DNA from: Osedax fenrisi
Lineage: Eukaryota > Annelida > Polychaeta > Sabellida > Siboglinidae
DNA length: 64,000 nucleotides
Direction: 5' to 3'
Assembly (NCBI GenBank): GCA_964019155.1
Contig: OZ025243.1
Span: 34,259,230 to 34,323,229, forward strand
The notes below the pieces were generated by a model. The model saw only the letters and a list, made by a program, of their open reading frames with translations, had not been told where the DNA came from and did not search any database. The stretch's first letter is position 1; each line of letters starts with the position of its first letter. The position numbers were made by a program, and so were the translations under genes. Shown piece by piece: positions 37,690-49,881 of the stretch.

Positions 37690-40239
37690 CTGTTGTTCAT
37701 TCGTAAGTATGTAGTGTAAATATATATTATTTAAAATATCATTAATATTATATTAGTAATATATGTAATCAATTATAATGAATAAATATTAGATTTAATT
37801 AGTAATTATTGTAAATTTTACAATAATTATATATATTTTTTATAATATTAAATTTAGAACTTAAATATATCATAAATAATGTTGTCTATAGATATAGTAT
37901 ATATATACCAAAGATTTTCCGAAGGAAAGATATAACACTTACGCGAAATCGTGTACTTCGAATTTGTATACAAAATACCCTGGTGCCACCTATAGCGGGT
38001 TACTTTCAGGAACTATGCGTTGTTTATAATGTAAATTCGTATTTAACAATACACTTTTAAAATGTTAAATAATATGCTTTAAATTAATATTTATATGATG
38101 AAAACTAAGTGTTCATTACTAATATATAACAAACAAATATGATATTTATGTTTTAAATGCTATACGTATATATTTAGTAAGTAAAAGTTAATTTATATTG
38201 CATGTAATTTAATAGAGCAATGAAAACATTGTTGTATGCAAACAGAGCCGAACCTACATCTATTTCAGTGATTTCGATACTACTGCTAGCAGCGGCTGGG
38301 GATATTACTAAATTACGTTGCATGCATATACTCCCTATAGGGAGTGTTATATCTTTGCTTCGCAAAATATTTGTATATACTATGACATATTTAATATGTA
38401 TATTACAGTTAAATTATGTTTAAAATGAAATATAGCATATTTAATTTGTATACATATATAACCTAATTTCTATAACTAAAGCCCATTAAGATATGCTTAC
38501 ATAACTGTATTACCTTTTAACACAAATCATAATCTAAATATTTAGCAATTATGTTACATATTTAGATATATCTAGGCAATTACATAATAAAACTGAGAAA
38601 CAATTTAAATATAATGTAACCGATAGTATATATGATATATATGAATATCTATAGAATATCTATAGAATGATTAATATGAGGTGACTTAATGACTTAACTT
38701 AAAGTGACAACAAGTAATATGTACTACGTAATCAAGTTTAACAAAGGAAATCAACGTAAATTAGAATAATAAGGCAATGAGAATAATAAGAAATATTTAC
38801 AAAAATGTACGTGAAATTCTCGAAGTGAATAAATTCGCGAAGCCTTCAAATATAAATACGCGACTAATTGGATTCCGCAAAATGTATGCGTACCACTTGC
38901 GTGTGTGTCGTAACACCTGTGTATGACGTAACAATTGTGTATGACGTAATACATGTGTGTGACCGTCACAATTAAGTATATTATCAAACATATGATCGCA
39001 AGTTCGATAATTGCAGAAAAAGTTCGAAGTACTAAAGTTCGAAAGTTCGAAATTTGTAAAGTTCGAAACCGAAATATTTTTCAAAGTTCGAAGTATCAAA
39101 ATGTCGATATATCGACAGTATACTGTTCGATACTTGTTCGAACTGTCCGAGTTCATTTACAGAACAAGTGTGACGTAACACCGGCACGTGTTTATGACGT
39201 AACACCGGCGTGTGTATGACGCAATACCTGCGAGTATGAAGTAATACCGGCGTGTGTGTATGACTCAATACATGTGTATGACGTAACACCGGCGTGTGTG
39301 TATGCATACGTCATGACGTAAGGTGTAGACTAACCACCAGCTGTCCGTGCATGTAGGGCTTACGTTCGGAGTCGTATGTGAACCTCAGAGTGGACATGCC
39401 GTGTACGCTGTTCGTGAACAACAGTACACTGATGACCTTCAGTAGGTGCAGGTGTACTCCGTCGAAGTTATCTCCGCTGGTTCTCTGCGTGCGTGTGGGC
39501 GTGTTAAATGGGCGTATAAGGTGAATGCGTGCGTGTGGTGGAGGTGAATATTTAGTAGAGGTTTGTGATAGTCTGATTGCACGGAGATGCATAGGTATAT
39601 GCATATACTTGTAGTTATTCGCCTATTTATAGATTAAGTGAAATTATAAAAATATATAAAATAAACAAGTAATACTAATACAATAAATACTTAGTATACT
39701 ATAACTGCTACACATAATGAGATGAATACTTCAAGTATTACTTGTATGATGATTCTAAATAAACATTTTAAAATGGGAATAATATTATTATTTATTAATT
39801 ATTTATTATATTAAATAGATTTATATAAATAACATATATTCATAGGTATGATGTACATTGTTAAATACTTTATTTTTTTGTAATCATAAAATTTACCTAA
39901 TTTATTATTTAAATTATATAGCTAAATAACCTACATAATAATTGTCAGATTTTTAATAATAAAATAAACAAACGATAAATATCAAAAGTGAAATGAAAAC
40001 AATAACAACATTATAATCGCTGTTATACGTGTCGAAGTTATACTCTATATTCTCATATTATAATCTGAGCATAATAACGAATATTAGCAACTATATGAAT
40101 GTGATATGGATCCTATTTTTTAAAATATCACCCCATACTTTATTATGTTATATCAAATTAAAATAGAAACTATTACTATATTATGAATTCGGCATATGCA
40201 TATGAGCATGCTCATATCTATAAGACATTGACAATATAT

Positions 40240-40287
<48 letters not shown>

Positions 40288-42091
40288 TATATACTATATA
40301 TATATATCGTATACGATATTATATTATATATAATATATACCGCATTCTATACATAAACATAAACGTTGCGGATTAGCGTAGCACTAACTACGTAATGATA
40401 AGCCTGTTTAGGGTATCCGTACAACCATATCGAGACGGTCAGATTAATGGCCACGTCGATAAGGATTCCGGCCGATAGTTTAGAGTTCCGGTTGACCACG
40501 TGACTGCAGGTAGGCATGCGCAGGTTACTGAAGTTAAACGCCAGCTGATAGTTGCCGATGGACCAGAATATACAGGCCAACACCGAGTAGATCAAATGCT
40601 AGCGGAGGGGTGGCGATATACGGGTTATTTTAATATATATGTACAGCATAAAGGAGTATGTAGTACATACTATGTACTGCTTTAGATTTGACTGATATCA
40701 TTTGTATTACCATGGTGATACAAATGATGCAATTCAAATCTAAAGCATCGATGTAGTATAAGTCTTAGTTACCAAAATGTCGGATCGGTATTAAAAATAT
40801 CGGCATCAGTTACATCACTAGTATGTATATACATAGTCCTAGGATAATCCTAGGATAGTCCTACATACTACTATATTATAGTAGGATATTCACGTGTATA
40901 TGTCATAAACGTTATAACCCGACTAAGTCCCCGAACGAGCCATACATATGAGTCATACACGTAAACGTATGTAACTCGTACGGAGTTCTGAAACTTAGAC
41001 GGGTTAGTGTGTATTACGTTACCTATAGGTATAAGATGTGGTGTTGTCAGGGCCGGCTTAAGGGGGGGGGGGCAAACCGGGCAATTGCCCGGGGCCCCAC
41101 ATTTTGGGGGGCCCATGAATTATTTAAGAAATTTGTTTGTTACTATTTATATAAAAATGTTGTTTCTTAACTGTATTTTTCTTATATATTATTAATTCTA
41201 ATTAAAAAAATAAAAATAATTTAATAAATTAATTAAATAAGAGTCATTTAGGCCGATTTGAAAAGTGAATTTGACAAAAATTTCTAAATTTACACGAATA
41301 TATGGTATAAACAGGTACATGAAGATGTTGGAGCACATGCTAATAGTGATAACAATAGATCATATCTCACATCTCTGCTTGTAAGATAAAATATAATGAA
41401 AATATTTGATAAATAATTGTTTGTTAATCTAGAAAGTGATAAATGATAAACGTCTTAAGGGAATTAAGGGAAATTAACCATAGTTGAATCTTAACAATTT
41501 ATAATTCTATAATTAGTTTTTACGAAAAAAAAGTATACTTCTCTATATTCAAATTAAATATTAGATATATATTAATATATATTTTATCTATGATTTCTGA
41601 TATTTGTAAAGGATTATATTGTTTATAAATTACGAAAAAAACGATATTCTATATAGATTTATAATTTTTATAATAATTAAAACTAATTAGATATTTTCAA
41701 AATAATTTGTCTCAAAAGAATTATTTTCTCTATCTACTTCTCGTATTAATAAAAGGTGTATCTTCTCATATTATATATATTATACACACACACACATTCT
41801 TCAATACGTATACCTCTTACTGTATACCACAACTGGATCACCCTAATACAACATCTCATCAATTATCTCGTATGTGGCTACCCTTTTCCTCAGGTGTAAA
41901 TTACGTATACTATCTATAATCCATAAATAAATATATTCGTTCACTCCTAGCTATATATCTGATATAATTAAAAAACGTACAATATTGTAATTACTTAAAT
42001 ACTTGAATACTAATTAGTATATAAGATAATTTAGTATTAAACATATATTATACCATATTGATATACACCTCAAAGTAATGGAATATACAAA

Positions 42092-42133
<42 letters not shown>

Positions 42134-42971
42134 GCTAGATATATCCAATTGTAGACATTTTCATCCTAATATATTTAATGGTAAATAATTACACTTAAGA
42201 GAGAAGCTTCTCTAAACTTAAACTTATAAATAATTTTCTATGAAATTATCTGACACAATAAATACTTTCAAGTATGTAACATTATCTTTAGAATCAAAGC
42301 TAATTAATTAAATTGATAGGAATAAATACTGAATAAATACTACTGATTTAGAAGATGAAATCAAGTAAAATATGTAATCATATTATTTTAATTAATTATA
42401 TCATTTAACCTATACTTATATAATTTTTATTAATTAATTTGTAAATTATAAAATATTACATTGCAATGATTGTAAGTGAGTACCGTAATATTTATTTACA
42501 CCCATAGCGTGAATAAGACCCCCTCTATATATTATATGCATCTTAAAGTGGGTCTCCTTCACACGATACATGTAAATATATATGAAAAAACAAAATGTTT
42601 TAAAGATTATAAATATTTTTACATAATTTGATTACGCATAATAGAATAATAATACATCATTTATTTATATATAAATTGAATAGTTATAGATATTAGTTAT
42701 TTCTAGAATAACCCATTTAATATGTTATGAAATTTGGGGCCCATATGTTTTTTTTGCCCGGGGCCCATAGTATGCTTAAGCCGGCCCTGAGTAGCACTCT
42801 GCGCATGCGCTCGGTATCATGTACTTGACAATAGCGATACACGTATATAATACGGGGCCGGTGAAGTCTGTTATGCTTATATGTGACCATAACATAAGCT
42901 ATATCCTAATGATATATAAAATGATATGTAAAATACATATTATATACAATGAATATATAAGCAGCTTATAA

Positions 42972-43018
<47 letters not shown>

Positions 43019-44289
43019 AAACCCTCTCTGATAGGAAATGTCCATTTTCAACGTGATAATTCATTTGATTTGCGATCAATGTCATACATAATAATGAACT
43101 TCCCTTGTAAAATTAATTAGTTATTATTAAATATTATGTGAATTATTAGGTGAATATAGTAGATATGTTAGTAGTAATACTGATAAAAGTAGTAGTAGTA
43201 GTATTAGTAAAAGTAAAAGTAGTAATAGTATATTACTATAATGGAATAGTACTTTTACTATATAAGTTACATAATATATTATTTATAGCATTGCTGATAC
43301 TTTGCTTCATGATCATATGTGAGATACTAATTGATTGATTGATTGATTGAAAGTTTATTTAAACACTTAAATAAATCATAAATGATTTCTCAAAAATGTA
43401 GAATACAAATAATAGATTAGGTAAAAAATAAATACCATTAATAATAATAAAATAAAATAGAATAAACGGAAATTAATAAATAAAATAATAATGACAAACA
43501 ATATTAATATTACAGGTTGCTACCTGATATAAATTGTTGAATATATTTCATGAATTTTTATGCAATTTTATGGATCTACTAATGGATAATGGATACCGTA
43601 TACTAACAATAGCTCTGGATATAACAATAGAAGCGCGGACTCCATTGTCGCACAGGCTCTGCGAACTGATGCGCACGCAAGCCATCGCTACCAATATAGC
43701 GCCTGTGAACTGTATCAAGAAGTCGTGACCTTGGTCCTGCTTCTGGGTCAACTGTGTATTACGTCATCAGTTTAATGTAATCATTATTCTTTGTAACTCG
43801 ATATGTACACGATATTTGTAGGTAATTATGAATAATATTATACGATTTATTATTGTTGTATACTCTAATTGATTTGCCATATGATGTGCCTGTGAGTTAC
43901 TGCAGTATCATGGTAAAGTAATAATAGTGTTCTCCGTATAGGTAATTTATTATAATTGTATTCGTATAATTAAATGTAATATATTTGACTTGCGTCATCT
44001 CATTTACACACTTATAACCAATTCAATTTTATTATTAATAAATATTTATCTAAAATTATAATCTTATGTTTAATTATACATTTCTAGTAGTTTTTTTAAA
44101 TGTGTGATTATTCATCACGTTGTTCTTACAATTGTTCGATTAAGCGCGTGAAACACATTCAATTATTAAACTTATATATATATATATTTCACGTTACAAA
44201 AAGATAAATAACATACAATTAATAAAATATATACTTATATTATCAAATAATGAAATTACGGATAAACTATCTCCCGGCCGTAGTCCTCT

Positions 44290-44344
<55 letters not shown>

Positions 44345-45350
44345 ATATATGATAGCCAGTGTATCCACCATTGTTGAATAAGATAGCCTCGGGAAGAAGT
44401 AGAAAGCCACCCCTATACAGGTCATCAGTGCAGCCTCCAGCTTCAACCAGCACGTGTTCTGTCTCAGATGTTCGCATCTCGTGCGGTTGTGTCTGCGGGG
44501 GCAGGAGAGGTGTGGTGATACGTAACAGGGTAGGGTACGTAAAGGTAGGCTAGATAGCGTTATTAGAGGGTTATATCGGTGTGTGTGTGGGCATCACTAT
44601 TGTATATGATGAGTTATATTGAATGGCTAACAGGCATGTATTAGTGTTATTTTAGTTGCTTTTTTTTAATTACATATAAATACACTTTTTAATATATTTA
44701 TGTTCTGTGTATTCTACATACCGGGCAGCGTGGGAATCATGCGAATATACGTATATATGTATGCATGCTTAATATATGTATACACGTATCCTAGGATATG
44801 CATATACGTGCGTTAAGGGTGATCAATGATCACTGATCATAGAAAAAATAGTTTTTTTGGACACATCGCATCTTATAGCTATTGAAATTCTAAGAATATA
44901 TGTATACTTCAATTTTTGTTGAGTCATTTTTTACGATTTTTTACATGCACTGTTGAAATTCCAAGAAATTTCCAAGACATTTTTTTTTTAATTCTATTTT
45001 TTATATTTTCTATTCCATTATTATAAAATAAATAGTGTGTTAAAATTTTATAACAAAGGTTTCAAATACTTATTTTTTTATAATTTATTTTTTACATAGC
45101 AATATTTGTATCTAACTACATGTTAAACTTCACGAGGCTGTCGTGTGACCTTAGATTAATAAAAATAAAAATAAATTGTTGTGCTTCATTTTAAGGGTAT
45201 ATTTATTAAGAAAAACATAGTCCAATGTTAATCTGTTAATTTTAAATGTTCTATGATCGTCCTTAACGTGCGTTTGTATGAATGTATATGTATGTGTATA
45301 TATGTATATATATGTTTGGGATTTATATCGAGAGATTTATAACCCATAAG

Positions 45351-45389
<39 letters not shown>

Positions 45390-45778
45390 CATATACGTAA
45401 CTATACTGACCTGTAGAGTAGAAAGAATACAATGAACATCGCGAATACAATGAGACGGTCGGCTATTGTTATGGGTTTAAATTCCTGTAGTGATTACGTA
45501 ATTAATTACGTCACGTTAATTAACGACATATATTGCATGTTTAGCATATATTAATAACACTTATATCTATCACAGACTAATACATCCATTATCACAACCT
45601 AACACACAATAACACATGTATCTATAGAGGATATCTATATTGTTGATCGTGAAGTATACGTGGTTAGAGCTATAGCACTATAATTATAATAATTACCCAC
45701 TATAGCGTATACTTTAGTTCGGCGCGCTTGTTTGTCCGATGTGTATGTGTAGAATGAGGTATATATTATACGATATAT

Positions 45779-45822
<44 letters not shown>

Positions 45823-47272
45823 TAGGGTGGGTGGCCGGCGTTGCCCGTGAATGAGACTATTTTAGGTATAGGTGTAATGGGTTAGTTGAGACAATTGGGT
45901 CTTTTTTAGATTTTTATATAATGTTTTCTAGCAGTCAGTGGGCCGTTATTTATCTTTTTTTTATTTTAATGAAAAAAAACAATGATAATTTCATAATGTA
46001 TTTATTAAAACAAAACTTTAACTACTTTGGTATACTATTACTAATGAGTAAAAGTATTTCTAAAAACTTCAGGGTAAACAACATTTGAAGTAATTCTTCC
46101 ACGGGGTATATACATATATAAATATGAATATTGGCTGGATTTCCAACTCGCGAAAGACTGACATACAACTGTCCGTGCGTAAAACAATCACGTTCGAGAT
46201 GCATGTCAATCGTTTCGAAGTTCTGACCTTGAGATTTATTTGTTGTCATGGCAAAAATTACCTTGACGGGAAACTGTAGCCTTTTAATAGGGACATCATG
46301 GTCTGCTGCCGTTAACGGTATCCTTGTAATTAATACATGATCACCTGCGTAAGGTCCTATTGTAATTTCGGCAGGAATAACCACAACTGTGAAAATATAC
46401 TTGTATAGGCTCACTCGGGTATTAATGCAGCTAAAAAAAACTACACAAATTAAAACTTTACCCATCCTAACCACAACTGTGAAATTAACAATATAAATAA
46501 ATATTCAGTTATAGTCTCACTCGGGAAGTAATGCAGCTTAAAAAACTTACAAAAATTAAAACTTAACTCAACCTAACCACAATTGTGAAAATAACAATAT
46601 AAATAAATATACTTGTATAGACTCATCGGGAAGTAATGCAGCTAAAAAAACCTACACAAATTAAAACTTAACCCAACCTCACCATAATTGTGAAAATAAT
46701 AATATAAATAAATATGCTATTATAGACTCACTCAGGAAGTAATGCAGCTAAAAAAACCTACACAAATTAAAACTTAACCCAACCTAACCATAATTGTTAA
46801 AATAATAATATAAATAAATATGCTATTATAGACTCACTCAGGAAGTAATGCAGCTAAAAAAAACCTACACAAATTAAAACTTAACCCAACCTAACCACAA
46901 CAGTAAAAATAACTAATACTCAAAATATCAATGACCACACACACACAAACACACACACATATCACTATATTTTTAAAGGTTCACTCGTTATGTAATGCAT
47001 ATATAATTATAGAATAGATTTTAGAAAAAATATTTTTTTATAAATCTATAATTTTTTCTTTGACCATATAATGATGACATTTGGCGAAATATTAAAACAG
47101 AGATGGAAACCCTATTATTCATATTTTAATGATTTTTCTCATTTTATTACATGTATTTTCGTACTCCTAATCTGATGAATCCATATTAAAAAAAACCTAC
47201 ACAAATTAAAATGTAACCCAACCTAACCACAACTGTGAAAATAACTATAACTACAAATATCAATGACCACAT

Positions 47273-47320
<48 letters not shown>

Positions 47321-49063
47321 TTGTATAGACTCACTCGGTATGTATTGCATATATAATTATAGAATAGATTTTAGAAAAAATATTTTTTTATAAATCTATA
47401 TTTTTTTCTTATATGATGACATTTGGCGAAATATTAAAACAGAGATGGAAACCCTATTATTCATATTTTCATGATTTTTCTCATTTTATTACATGTATTT
47501 TCGTACTCCTAATCTGATGAATCCATAATTTATACGAAAATATTACCAGAAGTCGGTCAAATAGACTATTCTAAAATCATGTATTTTTCACTTTTTCGGC
47601 CGTAGCTCGAAGAATATTAAACATAAGAAGTCCCAATTTATAAAATTATATTCTATTTTAATTATCTATTTAATAAAGTTAAAATTATTGAAATTGAATA
47701 ATTATTGTAGATTTTGATTTTTTACATCACCGTATCGTATCACCTATGTTTAATAATTTATTTTTACATGGCGTAGATAGGAAATAATTAATATAAACTC
47801 GATTTTACTCGTTCTTGAATTTCACCTCAATAATACGGGTAAATAAATTCCGATGCACTTATTTTTATTTAGATATTCAAACCGGAAGTACCATTTCGTA
47901 AATTTACGTAATGTATTCGATATTAAAGAAACTAATTTTTACGAAATTATTTACGATAAAATTCTCCACGATAGTTATTAAAAATTTGCGTCGAATTTAA
48001 ATTTTTCGATTACGTAAATCGATCAAAAAATGACACTATTCAACGATTATTGGTATCGCGTGAATACATATTCAAAAAAGTAAATCATTCATATTACCCC
48101 CGCTTCCCCACTTTATCTCCCGACGTTTTCCTTACGTTTTCCTTACGGCGAATTTTAATTATTTGAATTTATACAAAATATTAAATATTAAATTTTAACG
48201 ATAAAAACCCAAAATACTACCAGAAATATTGCCCGTAGATGAAAATGAGTGTGCGCATACTATGTATTCCTAATGATATTTCGGGTAGCTAACCTCATAT
48301 ATATACATTGGCAAAAAAAAATTTTAAATCGAGTATTATTTGAATTCAAGTATACACTTTGTCGAGATTTTTGACGGAAAAAGACTTTTATGGGAAAGAG
48401 ATTTTGAAAAATTTTGAAAAAAAATCACACCTCAATTTAAAAAAAATATTTTCCTATTCGTTAACGTCGAGGTGGGAACGGCTCGGCCTGCGGCCTCGGC
48501 GTACGAGCCCGCCGCGCACCACCTAATTAAAGTATGTTTAGACGAATATATATATATAGATAGGATATTATGAATTCTAGTATAGTTTTTAATTGGCGTT
48601 TATTTATAATAATGATGTATTGTCTACGTCTTATAGATATGAGCATATATGTTGAGCATATGCCGAATTCGTAATATAGTAACAGTTTCGATTTTTATTT
48701 GCATAATTAAATAATAAAGTATGGGATAATATTTTAAAAAACAGATTCCATATCACATTCATATTGTTGCTAATATTCGTTATTATAATCATAGTATTCT
48801 TATAATGTCGATTATAAATTTTCAATGCGATTATAATGTTGTTATTGTTTTCATTTCACTTTTTATATTTATCGTTTGTTTATTTTATTATTAAAAATCT
48901 GACAATTATTATTTAGGTTATTTATCTATATAATTTAAATATTAAATTAGGTAAAATTGATGATTACAGAAAAACAAAGTATTTAACAATATAGCAACGA
49001 TATTCAATACATTTGAATTTACGAAATATTCATAACATAGATCATAAGAATTTGCAATTATTA

Positions 49064-49150
<87 letters not shown>

Positions 49151-49305
49151 ATTATCTACATATTGCATAGCTATGCATGCACGCTTACCTTTATATCCCG
49201 TATGAACTGATCGCTGCTCCAAGAAGTCGCGTCTTCTTCCACCAGGTCGTACTCGCAAGGTTTACCGTTACAAACACCCTCATTGTCCGCCCCGAATACA
49301 GACAT
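37453..49305 (-). CDS. Gene B: unrecognised polytopic membrane protein, paralogue of gene A
   Basis: Seven exons were located: 49305-49189, 45484-45411, 44492-44369, 43751-43608, 40598-40389, 39484-39335 and 37689-37453. Together they encode about 351 residues plus one missing exon. The protein begins MSVFGADNEGVCNGKPCEYD and ends KKPCPSKKSSKVTSR. Exon order, length and phase match gene A one for one from the third exon on (48 versus 51, 70 versus 64, 50 versus 50, 78 versus 69 residues). Shared motifs include GV/I-H-V/L-HLLK and YGYP. The exon equivalent to gene A exon 5 (28 residues, one membrane segment) was not found; a hAT-like element at 41048-42789 lies in the expected interval. The gene may be intact with an unseen exon, or damaged. 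No family recognised. Confidence 0.75.
37909..38373. mobile_element. MITE with 7-bp target duplication, copy 2
   Basis: 465 bp, ends CAAAGATTTTCCGAAGGAAA and TTTGCTTCGCAAAATATTTG, flanked by TATATAC on both sides. Inverted relative to the copy at 15211-15664. It lies in the last intron of gene B. Confidence 0.8.
38374..38895. other. Gene B intron, no gene seen
   Basis: AT-rich noncoding sequence between the MITE and the minisatellite. Confidence 0.5.
38896..39334. repeat. TGACGTAA minisatellite with an AGTTCGAA-rich insert
   Basis: Units of about 30 bp (TGACGTAACACCGGCGTGTG) occupy about 38896-38965 and 39170-39320. They are separated by about 170 bp rich in AGTTCGAA. The array begins within about 15 bases of the gene B exon 7 donor. 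Confidence 0.8.
39335..39484 (-). CDS. Gene B exon 7
   Basis: 150 bp, 50 codons, phase 0 both ends, acceptor CACGCAG, donor GTTAGT. Encodes RTSGDNFDGVHLHLLKVISV. Same length as gene A exon 7; GVHLHLLK aligns with GIHVHLLK. Confidence 0.88.
40389..40598 (-). CDS. Gene B exon 6
   Basis: 210 bp, 70 codons, phase 0 both ends, donor GTTAGT. Encodes HLIYSVLACIFWSIGNYQLA ... INLTVSIWLYGYPKQAYHYV. It starts with His and ends near YGYP, exactly as gene A exon 6. Confidence 0.88.
40679..40746. repeat. Imperfect hairpin (foldback)
   Basis: GCTTTAGATTTGA and ATCATTTGTATTACCA are mirrored by TGGTGATACAAATGAT and TCAAATCTAAAGC around a short centre, giving arms of about 30 bases. Confidence 0.75.
41048..42789. 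mobile_element. hAT-like non-autonomous element
   Basis: 1742 bp with perfect ends CAGGGCCGGCTTAAG and CTTAAGCCGGCCCTG, then GGGCAATTGCCCGGGGCCCC on the left and GCCCGGGGCCC on the right. The interior is AT-rich without a transposase frame. I find no clear 8-bp target duplication. It lies between exons 4 and 6 of gene B. Confidence 0.8.
42978..43012. repeat. (TA)n microsatellite
   Basis: TA run in a gene B intron. Confidence 0.85.
43326..43510 (-). mobile_element. 3' end of a non-LTR retrotransposon
   Basis: On the minus strand, an AT-rich tail with TTAAATAAACTTTCAATCAA ends in (ATCA)n. This resembles the 3' end of the element at 52330-53620 (CTAAATAAACATTAATTTAT then (ATTC)n). No coding part remains. 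Confidence 0.4.
43608..43751 (-). CDS. Gene B exon 4
   Basis: 144 bp, 48 codons, phase 0, acceptor TACACAG, donor GTTAGT. Encodes LTQKQDQGHDFLIQFTGAIL and ends SIVISRAI. Aligns with gene A exon 4, which ends SSYTFSRVI. Confidence 0.88.
44300..44342. repeat. (TA)n microsatellite
   Basis: TA run starting about 26 bases beyond the gene B exon 3 donor. Confidence 0.85.
44369..44492 (-). CDS. Gene B exon 3
   Basis: 124 bp, acceptor CCCGCAG, donor GTGGAT. Encodes HNRTRCEHLRQNTCWLKLEA, a hydrophobic segment (LMTCIGVAFYFF) and ends LSYSTM. Gene A exon 3 also ends in Met at the same place (VFKIM). Confidence 0.85.
44815..45265. mobile_element. MITE with 9-bp target duplication
   Basis: 451 bp, ends AAGGGTGATCA and TGATCGTCCTTA, flanked by direct ACGTGCGTT (44806-44814 and 45266-45274). 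A 9-bp duplication is typical of Mutator-like elements. A TTAA-flanked reading is possible but explains less. No coding frame. Confidence 0.6.
45411..45484 (-). CDS. Gene B exon 2
   Basis: 74 bp, acceptor CTACAG, donor GTCAGT. Encodes EFKPITIADRLIVFAMFIVF then FLLY, the first membrane segment, and leaves two bases that make Arg with exon 3. Confidence 0.82.
45780..45820. repeat. (TA)n microsatellite
   Basis: The Helitron 3' end (CTAG then T) is inserted directly at this TA run. Confidence 0.9.
46022..46386 (-). pseudogene. C-terminal Pif1-like helicase remnant of a Helitron RepHel protein
   Basis: The frame reads GDHVLITRIPLTAADHDVPI, then KRLQFPVKVIFAMTTNKSQG and HGQLYVSLSRVGNPANIHI to a stop. 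These are the last conserved motifs (KSQGQ, YVxLSRV) of Helitron helicases. The Rep nuclease and most of the helicase are missing. Codons upstream of about 46386 in the same frame come from a tandem repeat unit and are not helicase. Confidence 0.85.
46379..46891. repeat. Five tandem units of about 105 bp
   Basis: Each unit contains ACCACAACTGTGAAAATAAC, a GACTCACTCGGGAAGTAATG core and CTACACAAATTAAAACTTAA. Starts are near 46379, 46471, 46575, 46679 and 46785. Confidence 0.85.
46863..47524. repeat. Tandem duplication of about 330 bp
   Basis: The stretch from ACCTACACAAATTAAAA to CTAATCTGATGAATCCAT occurs at 46863-47187 and 47188-47524. Copy 2 has a (TA)n tract at 47276-47318 where copy 1 has a CA-rich tract. 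Confidence 0.85.
49067..49147. repeat. (TA)n-rich tract
   Basis: TA run starting about 42 bases beyond the donor of gene B exon 1. Confidence 0.85.
49189..49305 (-). CDS. Gene B exon 1 with probable start codon
   Basis: 117 bp, 39 codons from ATG at 49305 to donor GTAAGC. Encodes MSVFGADNEGVCNGKPCEYD and an acidic stretch (LVEEDATSW). An in-frame TGA occurs seven codons upstream, so this is the first usable Met unless an unseen exon is spliced in. Confidence 0.72.
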
Positions 49306-49881
49306 GTCGTAAGCGCTAACAGGTGAAGGTCATCCGATGTCCGACGTGTCGGTATAATGCGGTAACGATGACAATAACAATGGTAGTAACAATGGTAATG
49401 ACAACAATAGAACAAATGGAGTTACGAGCGAAGTTGTTTAGATCGTAAACATTATTAATTTTATAAATATTTACGTTAAAAAAATGAATTTTAAAACTTT
49501 GGACAAATTTTATATCGACGTAAATAGTTACGAAAATATAACCTCTAAGGCTTAATTTATGCGGAGATATGCCCATATAGTATATCTATCATCTTTGGTA
49601 TTATACATATACAGGTGATAATATAAATTAGTAAAGAATACATATAATTTGTAAATATAACCATTAATCTCAGATGGCAACCTGTACTACTTATATTATT
49701 CGTCATTATAATGTTATTTATTTACTTCCGCTTTATTTTATTTTATTAATTAAATGTTATGATTGTATTACATATTTTTATTATGTGTATTTATATATAA
49801 ACACTTTTTTAAGTTATTTATTATTTATTCAAGGTTCTAAATACACTTTCAATTCAATTATATAGCCGATAGCCTATATAT

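Larger units (their letters stand above)
45822..48566 (-). mobile_element. Helitron-type rolling-circle transposon, decayed and expanded by internal repeats
   Basis: On the minus strand the 3' end reads CGGGCAACGCCGGCCACCCA then CCCTAG followed by T, the usual Helitron CTRR end. Near 48480-48540 the minus strand has AGGTGGTGCGCGGCGGGCTC after an AT-rich lead, like many Helitron 5' ends. The exact 5' base is not fixed. Inside are a RepHel helicase remnant (46022-46386), five 105-bp tandem units (46379-46891) and a 330-bp tandem duplication (46863-47524). It lies in the first intron of gene B. Confidence 0.78.

Noticed and set aside
38174..38423. Overlapping short frames on both strands
   Set aside because: They lie inside the 7-bp-duplication MITE and recur in its other copy; no known protein.
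40871..41116. Minus-strand frame next to the hAT-like element
   Set aside because: The first part is the element's own GC-rich end and the rest shows no similarity to gene A; kept only as possible exon debris.
44811..45266. piggyBac-type TTAA insertion
   Set aside because: A 9-bp direct repeat explains both flanks better; the TTAA is shared only by coincidence of the element ends.
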